Source of the DNA: Serinus canaria
Lineage: Eukaryota > Chordata > Aves > Passeriformes > Fringillidae
Direction: 5' to 3'
NCBI RefSeq assembly: GCF_022539315.1
Contig: NC_066313.1
Span: 30,727,059 to 30,791,058, forward strand
Length of the DNA: 64,000 bases
Within the stretch, counting starts at the first letter, position 1; every line of letters starts with the position of its first letter. Shown piece by piece: positions 47,341 to 58,510 of the stretch. The notes below the pieces were generated by a model that saw only the letters and a list, made by a program, of their open reading frames with translations, had not been told where the DNA came from and made no database searches. The position numbers and the translations under genes were made by a program.

Positions 47341-49099
47341 TATTCCAAGCCCCCTGCAGTGGACCTTTTCTAAAGCGTGGATAGAGGTATGACTTATGTA
47401 TGGAATCTGGCCTCTCATGGAAAGACAGTGTAAGTAGGTTTCATAAATCTGCTTTTAGTGGAGAACTGTATTTCGGCACCTCGGGAGGAAATGGAAAGTT
47501 CCAGGTTGGACGATAGTGCAGACACTGCTGGGCAGAAAGTTGAGGAAATCTTCAAAGAATCAGAAACTGCACCTGTAAGGTGCATTCCTCTAAGTCACCA
47601 GACATCTGCAAGATTTGCTTTTTGGTGTAATTAAGCTGATAGTTTTTGGAGGTGTGTTGTCTTTAGTTTGAATTGTCTTCTGACCAGGCCAAGGTAACCT
47701 CAAGGGCTCAGTCTAGTTTTCTTGCTGTTACAGGGTGTGGGACAAAAAGTCTTTGCTCTCTGAAATTCAAATATCCCTTAACCCTTGGAGAAATGTGTCT
47801 CCACCACTTGTCTTAATTTCTCCTTTGTTGAAACAGTGTTTCTTAATAGTCTTCTTGATATCTGCATCAATATATTGGCTAAATTTGTTATAAATATCAA
47901 GGAAAGATGGCAGATGCAAATGGCCACTGACAAGAGTGATCTAGAGACTTGGATTGTCTGCAAAACTGTATCCAGTTCACTGATAATTCAGAATAAATCC
48001 ATTTGCTCAGCCCATTTGATAACATTTTACATGCTATGCCATAGTGTGACTGTTAGAGAAAGAGGAAAAGGAGCAGTAAGAAGACTTCCTCATAGACAGG
48101 ACTCACATTGGCAGCAAATCTCAAGAAAGCTAGAAACCACACATCTGCTGACATCACTATCTAAATACAAGGGTTTGTCCTTCGTGCTTGAAGGCCAGCA
48201 GCAGCTGTCAGCCCTTCATGAATCCTGAATGAAACAATTTGTTACAAAAGGGACCTCTCTAGATCAATCTAAAAATCACTACCATAGGCCTGGAAGCAGA
48301 TGTGACATGCAAAACTTGACACCATCAACCCTGCAAGGGTTTGTTCGTTCTACAAGGGTTTGATGCCTGGTGGATTCTTCCTCAACATGTAGAAAAGCGC
48401 TTAAACAGGTTTTAAATAGCAACATATCAAAACCACCAAGTACAGAAGGCAGTTTCCTTCCACTCCTTTACTAGATTGGACATTTGGTACGTTTTGGGAT
48501 CAGAGGTAATATATAAAAGTTGTTTTTTCCTTTGCTCTACAGACTTGGAATAAATCACTTGGATGCACTTGGATGGTTTACCTTCCATCCCCTTACAAGG
48601 AAAATGCTTGAAGGTCATATGGGGCCCCTTCCATTTCTCAGATACATCTGTTTGCTAAACACATTTTGCTTATTACAGGCTACTGATTTCAGTTGCATTC
48701 CACAACAATTGCCCCTTGAGGTTAACAAATACAATAAGAGCCACCTACTTAAAGTAACTTGAATTTTGAAGGCTCCTAGCAGCAGTTTCAAGCTGACCTT
48801 ATGCTCTTATCTGTATGATCAGTTCTCCTCAAAGCCATATTATTCCCTTCCAAGCAGCCATGCATCTGAACCCTGCATCTGAAAATAGTGCAGAGAGTAA
48901 AAAATAAGCAACTGCTCAAATCTTCTTTAGCACAGTCATCATACCCAGTTCAGAGGTCACCTGCAGTGACTCTTGTAACTCTAGCTCAAAATGTTAAAAC
49001 TCTAAACAATACAGAAAAAAAGGTTTTAATTTTTCAAAATAGCAGAGAGGATGCAGAATTCCAATGTATCCACCATTTGAAATCGATATATGCATTAGG
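47341..49099. other. single-copy DNA, no gene recognised
   Basis: The 147-codon plus frame at 47785-48228 is the longest one in the window not explained by repeats, but it shows no family motif, no clear start context and no splice partner that I can support. Confidence 0.45.
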
Positions 49100-49248
49100 A
49101 ATCACAGAATCATGGAATCATGCAATAGTTGGAACAGACCTAAAAGATCATCTCATTCTGTTGCCCCTGCCATGGGCAGGGACACCTTCCATTCGACCAG
49201 GTTTCCCACAGCCCTGTCCAAGCTGACTTGGAAGACTTCCAGGGATGA
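49100..49248 (-). mobile_element. CR1 LINE 3' fragment
   Basis: Antisense CR1 with two octamer-type copies at its 3' end (aatcacagaatcatggaatc), then 'agatcatctcattctg', 'gccatgggcagggacacct', 'cagccctgtccaagctgac' and 'gacttccagggatg'. Confidence 0.92.
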
Positions 49249-50605
49249 AAATACATGTGTACTCCATTGCAGGAAAAAATATTGCTCCTCTAAGAACATT
49301 ACATATGCAGATTTTTTTAAGGATACAATCTAGCCAAATTCTGTACAGCCTACTCATGTTTCATGGATTACCCTGTAGTTGTTGAGGCTGTTGAGGTTGT
49401 TTTATTGGGGGATATTTCCAGCATTTGTGGTGAATGAAAAATCCATTACCATGCATCACTCTAGAAATGAAGCCTTGCAAAATCAGAGGAAACTAGGCAC
49501 TCTGGCTGGGGAAAAACTCATTCAGCTTTAGCAGGCAGACACAGGCAGGGCTATGGTGCAGCAGGGTTGTAGCTCAGGTTTGATATCCTCATTGGTAACA
49601 AAAATTTTGCCAAGAAATGTGGAAATTCTGTTTGACTTCATGCAGCAAGACTGTGGTCCAAGCGGTACAGGCACTTCAAACTCCATATTGCCATTCCTAA
49701 TATGGACTGTGTGTGGCTTGCACTCTCACTCTCACTGCTATTGATGCCAACTGTGACATCTAAGTTATGTCAGGGAGGGCCAGCAAACAAGACTAAGCCA
49801 CAACAGAAAACCTGCCATTATGCTAGTTATTAAACAATCTAAATTGGAGAAATTTTATTGTGAAGGTTTGACTATTTCAGGAGTTGCACTCATATTTTTG
49901 TGCTATCTCAAGCACAAGAAAAAATTTCATATATTCACTGGGAAGTAATAAGATGCAAAGTCTTTCCCTATCAGATAATTTTCAACTTATTCTCCCCAGT
50001 GGATTTTCTAGTTTCTAATACAGGGTTGACCTAAAAGCACAGTTTTCCTCTCAGCAGGGGGATTTTTGAGGCAGCACTCCATTACCTAGCTGTTTATTTG
50101 CATGAATCTTATTAAAAAAATAAAGATGATCCCTTTATGTCTGTGCCAAATTTCTCAGTTATGCCCATCTTTTCAGAGGCTCCAAGAAAGCACACTGAAG
50201 GAAGAAGAGGCTGACATGCAGTGTGACTTCAGCAGGCTTTTTCCTGAAATGCCAGACTAAAACTCCCCCATAACTTGTAGACACTGTCTGGTTTACATCA
50301 CGATGTTCTGAATGAGCTCATCGGTGTGTAGGATGCAGTGACACTGAGCTCAGTGCTGCAGCAGAGATGGTGCTTCCTGCACCAGAGAGATTACTGCAGG
50401 TCCAATACCAGGGCAACTTGTTGAAATTTTATGCCTTAAGCTACAAAGGAGGCAAGACTTATGGTTTTGGAACACTGAAGAGTTATGGGAGCCTAACAGG
50501 TTACTGTCTCCTGGAGGAGATGCATTTTTGGATGGGAACTGCCCATGTGTGCTCCTAAACTGTCCCAATTGCAAGGTAGCGGAACTTCGCTTAAAAGTGA
50601 AGCTT
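49249..50605. other. single-copy DNA, no gene recognised
   Basis: Open frames of 74 codons or fewer on both strands, none recognisable. No repeat family is seen. Confidence 0.5.
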
Positions 50606-50640
50606 CTTCACTGGAAGAAGTAAAACTTCTTCCAGTGAAG
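50606..50640. repeat. perfect 16-bp hairpin with 3-base loop
   Basis: CTTCACTGGAAGAAGT at 50606-50621 is the exact reverse complement of ACTTCTTCCAGTGAAG at 50625-50640, separated by AAA. AAGCTT-like sequence flanks both sides (50600-50605 and 50638-50643). Confidence 0.93.
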
Positions 50641-51343
50641 CTTAAGCTCCAATGCATTACCTCAGTTTTAGGGTGGGCCGTGAGCATGCCCCACAACTGT
50701 GCCACTGGCTCAGAGTCAGGGGTAATTTGTTAAGCCATGGTAATGCAGCTGTGGAGCTGTGAGACAACAGCCTGTGATCTAAGGATTCCTTCCAGCAGCA
50801 AACCCCATGAATCGTGTCCCTGGCAGAAAGCATAAAGGGAAAGGGAAAATAGAAACCTGAGCAAACAAAAATGGTTTGCTGGTGTCATGGCTCTACCTTT
50901 ACCTTTGAATTTTTATATGGATGGTTGTGGTAGAGGCAGCACAAACTTCTAATATAGAAGCATGCCAGTTAAATGAACTACCATCATTCTCTGCTTTGAT
51001 TATTTGAGGGTTTTGCTTACCTTTGCCAGAGCAACTCAAGCAAGGGTTAAAAAAAGGCATCTGGTCTTCACTAGCTGGCTTAGTTTCAAATGGATTTAGT
51101 TAAGCTAAAGCAGTATTTCAGGTCTTCACAAGCTCCTAACTAGCTGAATAGACCTGTTTTTGACACTATGCAGGCTTACTTCTACATAAGCTTTCTGCAG
51201 GTGAGTGCCATGCTTTCTATAGCTAAAGGACAATATATATTCTAAGAAAACATATAGTAGTTTGGGTTTCCATTTATTTGGCTTTGGATTTGTTGGATTT
51301 TTCCCTAAATGGAAAGTCACCTTGGGACATGAAGGAGGCAAAT
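50641..51343. other. single-copy DNA, nothing recognised
   Basis: No ORF or repeat that I can name. The 94-codon minus frame (51126-51410) runs out of the next CR1. Confidence 0.5.
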
Positions 51344-51428
51344 TCAGAATCATGGAATCATAGAATGATTTGGGTTGGGGAAACCTTAAAGACTGATCAC
51401 CTAGTTCCAACCTCCTGCCATGAGCACT
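51344..51428 (-). mobile_element. short CR1 LINE 3' fragment
   Basis: Antisense CR1 terminus: 'cagaatcatggaatcataga' (octamer copies), 'atgatttgggttgggg', 'cctagttccaacctcctg', 'ccatgagcac'. Only about 85 bases. Confidence 0.9.
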
Positions 51429-53048
51429 AGCTCATTTTTTTTAATTCTCAAAGGACCTATACTGGATTCAGAGGGTTGTAAACAGTTAAAGTCTTAATGG
51501 AAGGATAGGTATTGTCTAGGTGGACTGTCAAGAGATTCAATTCCAAGAAGGGAATGCCTTCAATCTGCACAGATGATATTTTTGGATTTAATCTTCCCAC
51601 ACAGCTTTCACCCTGCTTACAAATACCACTTTTTATTAAATAACTGGTTTATTTCATAACCACTGTTGCTGATTAAAGTGATGTTTACCAGCCAAAATGA
51701 GTCATACCTACTCCATTTAGACCAGATGCAGCCAAAAGTTTCGATGTTTCAGTGATTTCTTTAAAATTAAAAAAAATAAATCAGGTGTATGGAAGAATTC
51801 ACTGAGGACACTGCAAAGTTATTTCAGGAAAACATAATAAACATAGCATGACCATTCTTTGGGTTTTATTCAAAATTTAGGATCTAAAAATACATATCAG
51901 AAGATCAGGTCTAAACTGTCCTTTACCCAATTATACTAGTTGCATGTAGAGATTAAAAAAAGAAATCCCATTATTAGACATTTCCTTCCAAATCAGTGAA
52001 GGCAAAGTTAATCAGGATTCATTAACCCTGAGTTCTGTGCTTCACTCCTGTGTAAATAAGAGAAAGACAATGTATAATGATGCAAATTTGGATGTGACCA
52101 ACCATGAAGAGAGGAGAACGGGAAGTGCTTGTTGAACCTTACTAATGTGAGGCTTTTTGGGGAGCAGTGTGAAATGAATGAAACAGGCTCTGGAAAGTGG
52201 TGTCCTACTGAGCAACATTTCCACAAGAGGAAATTTGCACAACAAGCAGCTGACTGTCTATACAGCTCGTTCTGTCAGAAAAGAGTCCCTTAAAATTTAA
52301 TGGGACTGGAACAAAGAGAAATCTTTAGAAGGGTTTAAGACAAAATTAAGACAGAGGACTTTAAGACAAAGAGATGGAGTAATCCCCTTTACATGAAATA
52401 CTTAATGACTGAGCTCCTTTCTCTGCAATTTTAAGTTGGTCAAAGGAATTTAATAAAGATTCCATATTTCAAGAAAGAGTTCTGTGGGGAAGCTTAAATT
52501 TCTATAAGAAAGTTAATGTTCTTTTTTATAGTCCACACTGCATTTCCAGAAGTGTTAACAGAGCATCATGGCTAAAATGACTGGAAACAGAATTGTTGTG
52601 CTTTGCAAAGTTGTTTGATGTAGCTCACATATACAGTATAGCCACGCTGTGTAAGCAAAGCCTTGCATGGTCAGGATTTACACAACATACAGGGAAATCA
52701 AAATTGCATTCTGGGCCTATAATACCCTCCCAGGAAAATGCAGATAACTGCAGATAAAAGTACAAAGTCAAGGGGTTTGGCTGGTGAAGAAATTAGTCAG
52801 GGAATGTTGGAAGATTAAATAAGGAGAATATTGCTGCAGTCTCTTATTTCAGTAAGCCAGATAAATCAACTCTCCTGCACCTCTTCTGTGGTATTAATTT
52901 TCTTTTTCTGGCATCACAAGTATTGGCTTCCTGAAATTTTTGCCCAGGTAGAGGAATGATGAGGAGAAAAACCCCACCACTTTTAGGATAACATAAAGAA
53001 AGTTCCTAGGGAAATTATTTTAAATATTTTTGTTATTCCAGTCATATT
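51429..53048. other. AT-rich single-copy DNA, no gene recognised
   Basis: Frames are at most about 73 codons and unrecognised. No repeats are identified. Confidence 0.5.
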
Positions 53049-53262
53049 TAGAATAATAGAATCTCCTGAGTTCGAAGAGACAACAAGGATTGAGTCCAAC
53101 TCCTGGTCTTGCACAGGACAGCCCCAAGAATCACACCATGTGGTTGACAGTACTGTCCAAACACTTCTTGAACTCTTGAACATCAGGTTTGGTGCTGTGA
53201 CCACTTCCCTGAGGAGCCTCTTCCAGTGCCCAAAAACCCTTTGAATGAAAAAGTTTCTGAGT
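53049..53262 (-). mobile_element. CR1 LINE 3' fragment
   Basis: Antisense CR1 of the same subgroup as the copy at 26.5 kb: 'gagtccaactcctggtcttg', 'gaatcacaccatgtggttg', 'aacacttcttgaactcttg', 'ggtgctgtgaccacttccct', 'gaggagcctcttccagtgcc'. It is useful as the uninterrupted comparison for the LTR-cut copy. Confidence 0.92.
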
Positions 53263-53740
53263 TCTGAAGTTTCTGAAGCTACAAAATACTTTTTCTCTTC
53301 GTGCCTCAGAAGTTGTTATTTAGGATGTAGAAGCACTTATTTAGAGTCTTGAATTACTGAAATAGGACATTAAAAAAACCTCAGGAGATATCAAGTTTCT
53401 TACATTAACTTCTGCATTTCCCTTGATGAGTACCTTCTCTGTTTCAGTAGATATCTTATTTGTTACTTTCAGGTTCATCTGTTTTCTACTAGTTGAAGCA
53501 CCCACAATTAACACCTTAATTATGAAATGTCTTCTGCTTGAATTTCTCTGAATTTGGAAGGAAATTTGACTGGCTGCAAAAGTATTCCTTATTGCTATAG
53601 TAGAGTCACTTATAAGGAGAAAAATCAGCACACCAAAACCAGTGGATACCAATAATCTACAGGGTTTATAGTTCTGGCTCCTCCAAAACTTGTAGGAGTT
53701 TGAAAACACTAATAGAAAAAAGAAATATTAGAATAATTTT
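53263..53740. other. single-copy DNA, nothing recognised
   Basis: A 122-codon minus-strand frame (53341-53709) has no recognisable motif. It lies between two CR1 fragments. Confidence 0.45.
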
Positions 53741-54030
53741 ATGGAATCCTAGAATGATTTGGGCTGTAATGGCCCTTAAAGATCATCTAGCTGCAAATGC
53801 CATGCAATGAACAGGGACACCTTCCACTGAACCAGTTTGCTCAGAGCCCCATCCGACCTGGCCTTGAGCACTTCCAGGGATGGGACATCCACAGCTTCTC
53901 TGGGCAACCTATGCCAGTGCCTCACCACCCTCACAGAGAAGAATTCCTTCCTAATACTTAATCTAAATTTTCCCTCTTTCAGTTTAGTCATTCCCCCTTC
54001 TGCTATCATTGCAAGGCCTTATCAAAAGTA
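53741..54030 (-). mobile_element. CR1 LINE fragment (3' region)
   Basis: Antisense CR1 about 290 bases long: 'cctagaatgatttgggctg', 'cccttaaagatcatctagc', 'cagagccccatccgacctgg', 'gggatgggacatccacagct', 'tctctgggcaacctatgcc', 'ttccttcctaatacttaatc', 'cattcccccttctgc'. A 77-codon minus frame follows old CR1 coding. Confidence 0.94.
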
Positions 54031-57000
54031 GCAATTACTAAGGCACTGTGTATGGAATTTTTCTGAATGGACTTCATGTCACCTCGTGGCAATCTGACTT
54101 ATCAGCTGTGTAAGCCCAGGTATCTACAATATTAGCCTTCAGCTGAGAAGACAGAAGGGACAAGTGCAAAATTAGAAAGGTCCGATAAAACGAGCAGTGT
54201 CAGAAATGAATTGCAGTCTGCATAATTTGTGTGAGCTGCCCAGCTAATTATATTGGCATTCAATAGCACTGTCTAGTTAAGGACCTGTCAACATGCCTTC
54301 CAGAAAATCTTATTTGCTGGATTTTATAACATAGTTGTAAGGAAATCAATTCTAGACTGAATCTTGACACACACGGGTAAGTACTTAAGAGGTATTGGTT
54401 TCTACCAAACAACAGACAAACTGCACTCAGCATTTAAATAGCCAGCACTGGCCAGCATGGCAAGACTGGAAAAACAGAGCATTTCTTTTTACTTACAGCA
54501 AGAGATGATTACATTATCTGAGCTATGCTATTGTGACTTTTAATGGAGGAATGCATCAGGTAAATAAAATAGATTTTATAGGTCTTTTTTTTCTCTTATA
54601 TGATAAGTAAATAGCCTTTATATCCTTTATTTTTATTTAGAGTTTTTCTTGTATGTAGGTGAATTAATATATCGAGATCATTCTTTGTTCTTATACCCCT
54701 TCCTTTCTTCCTATCATCTCCCTGCCATGGCTTTAATCTTTCAAATCTCACAGTGAAATACTTTGTAAAGTGCTGGCTAATGCGCTGGCACAATGATCCT
54801 GAAGTTCACCTCACAAAGTTAAACTTCAAAATTCATGCTGCTTACAAAAAGATCCTTAGCCTGGAAGAAAACACCAAGTGCAGACCATATCATCCTCTTG
54901 TTGCTACCAATCTGTTCAAATCTACATCAATGAGCACTTAAGGCAAATGCCAAGCATAGGAAAAAGCAAGTGAAAACAGCAATGTTTCTGACACGTGATG
55001 ATGAAAAGCAATGAAAGAAAATGTTAGCTGGTTCAGTAACAGGTGCTGTCCCTGTGCTGCTTTACATTTCAGAAGCTTAACTCTTTATGTGTTTCACTGG
55101 TACTTACATTTGTTGAACAAATGCATATCTCCCTGCACTTTGGAAATATATGAGTTGCAATATTCAGGGTAAACAGAACAGGAGAGCCTTGTTACTCTGG
55201 TGTTCAGTATCTATCACCAGAAGAAAAATGGTGACATTTTTACGTGATTTTGAGGTGTTGGTTAGTGATGTCTTCTTATCTATATTCATGCTTGTTCTTA
55301 ACAATGTATTTTTCAGTGATTTCTATGATTTACTTCCTTGATTTTTTAAAGTGCATTTCTTTTCAATTTTCCATGGCAGTAATTTTCAGTGCCATCAATT
55401 TGTTCACATCAATAGGAAATGAATTCTAAATATCATACTTTGAACTCTTGCTCTGGAGACACAGTAAGACCCCTTTTCATCTTGATTGCTCCTTGAAGTA
55501 TGTGGAACCCATTCCAATTCTGGCAAAGAAAATGGTGTTAGTTTTTACATAGAGCTTCATGAAATGGCAGAGATGGAAACACACCTGAGGTGTTTCTCAG
55601 AGTAGCATTAACAAGCTACCTTTCTGGGTAGCATCCATCTAGATGATAATTGCTGGTGTAGAATCAAAGCATTACATGCTTTTGACAAATCACATTGGAA
55701 ATATTTCTTTTTTGTGGAGTCACTTATTTTCAATGCCAAGACATTGCTTTTCAAAGCTTAAAAATATTTGCATTTTTTTATATTGTTCTTCCTTTTTCTT
55801 ATTGCCTTACAGAGGAAGTTTGTGGAAGGATTGACAGGCAAAACCAAGGATTCAAAATTTTGACCTTGAAGAGTGTTGACTTTAAAAAAAATGCTAGCGG
55901 CTCAAATTAATAAAATGTTCAAGCAGGGATCTGAATGTAACCTTTCCTCTTAGTTTCTAAAATCAGAACCAGCAAAATAAATATCTCAGTCTTGCAAATT
56001 TTCTTTAAGGTTTTTGAATTATTTTATCTCTTCAGGAAGCATTTCTCAGATGTTCCATCAGTTTTACCCCCTGGCTCCCTAGAGATTGAAGAGCTAATTG
56101 TTATTTGCACTTTCAGCAAGGCTTGTGCTGTTCTCCTGGCATCATAGTCATGAAGTCTTATTACAATTCTTGTTCTTCTTTTCTCTGAGACTATCCCAAA
56201 GGTCCCCAATGGGCGGGTAATGAATGATAATATGCTCAGGTTGCAGCCAGACTGTGTGTGTATATATACATATTTAGAAGACCACTTGCAGTACAGAAGA
56301 TTTAATACATTCACATTGCTCTGGCTTCTTCTTTGACCCATGACCTTGAGGAGAAGTTACTTTCAGAACTGTATTCCTAACTCCTCCCATTTCTGTTCTG
56401 CAACTTGTGCTCTAACATGCAGAAACAAGAGGTGTTCAAAGTCAAGGTTGTTGAAAAATGTTAAAGATTTTTCAAGAAATTTGGCTTTAATGACTCAAAG
56501 AATGATACAATCCCCACATATAAATGTTTTTAAGTTTTATTTCAAGTAGGGAAACACATTTGGCTAAAAAATGTGCAGGAATTTTGATTAGAATTTCTGC
56601 AGAAAATATGATCTAGTGTCTGGCCTCTGGTCCAGCTGAAGAAAAAGATATATGAATGCCTTTCATTTTCACAATCCTGATAATTGGAAACAAAATATTT
56701 TAAAAATTAAAAAAATTAACCTGGGCATAAAATACTAGCAGTAGTAAATAGCTTAGAAAACTCTTTTCTGTGAATTAGCTATGTCTTATTTGGAAAAATA
56801 GTTAAAGGTGTGATACAAAGAGGGTTTGCCTCACTCTTTCTGTATTATCCTGTTTCCACCTATAAACTGTGTTCTGCCATTCCCACAGCTATGCTTAAAG
56901 TACTGCAAGGGCAAACGAGCACTATTTTTGCTTGAGCAGGAGGTTCCTGAGTTGTTTTCTACTGTCTCTTGCCAGAGACAGGATGCAAGGCTACAGGGTG

Positions 57001-58199
57001 AGGTGATTTGATCCTATAGTTGCGTATGATCATTCTTATAAATGACATAACTTGTCTGGAAACATATTCAGTAAAACATCTTAGTAGAGGAAGTTTACTT
57101 TTAGGCTTGGTCATGTAAGGGATGTGGTTTATAGTGGTCCCCTGGTGCAGCTCTGTCAGCAAAAGAAGCAGAGGGAGAGGGAGAAGCAGCAGTGAAGGGA
57201 TGAGGTGGAAGCTGTAAGGGTGTGAGGGTATAGAAATGTCAAAGCTATTTATGGCAATGATTCTGATGGCAATATCTCATGCAATTTCAACATTAAGTCA
57301 TGGCTTTATGCTATAAAGCTCTTCATGGCATTGCTTCATCCCAGCTGTGTAACACCTCTGAGTTTCTGTACCATGGTGAAGCATTTCTCTCCTATACATC
57401 ACTTTCTGTGATGGTAATTGGGATGGATAAATGATCCTGCTTTTAGAAAACAAACCACTGAAAAGCATTTGGCTTCTAAAAATTTTTTGTTTGCCACTAA
57501 ATGAGAGGAAAGGTTGTGTTCCCACTTAGAGCAGCCCCACAGGGCCTTTAGCTCAGCTGGGGGGATAATATGCTTCACTGAGTAGACAGGGAATATTTTA
57601 AGTTCCTAATGACACAAAATCCTCTGCAAGGTAAAACAATGGCTTCTGACATGTACAACAACCCTTAAATAGCCCTGTTTAGTTCTGTAAGCAAAACCAC
57701 ATTCACCTGCTGCATTAGAACTTGTCAGAAGATTTCCAATCCATGGAGAAAACCCAAGGATTTATGTTTCATTGGGGTATAAGTCATGCCTGTCTCTTAA
57801 AACATAATGGAAAATCCTGTATTTATTACTAAAAAGGCTAAATAAATTTTCTTGATAACTGTCCTGTCCCTTCAACTTCTGCCTTCATAGTGACAGGCTC
57901 TCTGCATTCAGGCATCAGCCTGTGATCCCCACAGCTGACTGAAGAGCAAAGGGTAAGGTAGCATCTGTCAGCTTTCAATTATCCCATGGTGGTATCCTGA
58001 TAATGTCTGTTAGCCAGAGCTGTGATGTCTGGGCTTGTGTGTGCTCACTTTGAATTCAGACCTGACCTACAAACACGACTTTAGAGACAAAAAAAAAAGG
58101 AGTTCAGGACTAAAATTCAGTACAGAATAGCATGCTTATCCTGTTGTACTTGGCTCTTGAGCTTACTGTATTCAGTGAAGATGTAGAACTGAATTAGGT
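54031..58199. other. AT-rich single-copy DNA, no gene recognised
   Basis: Frames up to about 105 codons (56024-56341, minus), none recognised. A 20-base tRNA D-arm look-alike lies at about 57543-57563 without the rest of a tRNA. No repeat family in about 4 kb. Confidence 0.5.
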
Positions 58200-58510
58200 T
58201 GCTCAAGTTTTCTTGTGCCATTTGACATATCCTAGGGCAGCCAAAGTGGATACCAACTACTGGAAAACATGGCACAGAAATTGTAGAAGAGTTTGGTCTC
58301 TTAGAGGAGCAGCTGGAAGACCCTAAAGGATATCACACAGTCTGAGATCTCTACATGAGGAGCTGAATGAAGCCTTTAATGCACATATGGATATTTCCAA
58401 GCAGCAACACGAGTATATTTGTTTTAAGCTGAAGCTGAGTCACACACCAGATGTCTACAAGAAAAGTATCTTTGTGAAATATGAGGGCACACTGAGACGT
58501 GTCTAGGCCC
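58200..58510 (+). other. coding-like stretch, possible pseudogene relic
   Basis: From 58340 to 58506 one plus frame stays open for about 53 codons with protein-like composition (RSLHEELNEAFNAHMDIS..., ending in a stop at 58504-58506). Just upstream, a different frame (about 58262-58346) reads HGTEIVEEFGLLEEQLEDP before a stop. Together they could be one decayed protein segment with a frame break. I cannot name a family, and chance is quite possible. Confidence 0.2.

Noticed and set aside
47785..48228. 147-codon open frame
   Set aside because: No recognisable family, no neighbouring exon and no clear start context. The length is compatible with chance in 64 kb searched on six frames.
57543..57563. 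tRNA D-arm-like sequence (TTAGCTCAGCTGG)
   Set aside because: No anticodon stem, no GTTC-type T loop and no pairing acceptor stem in the following 70 bases.
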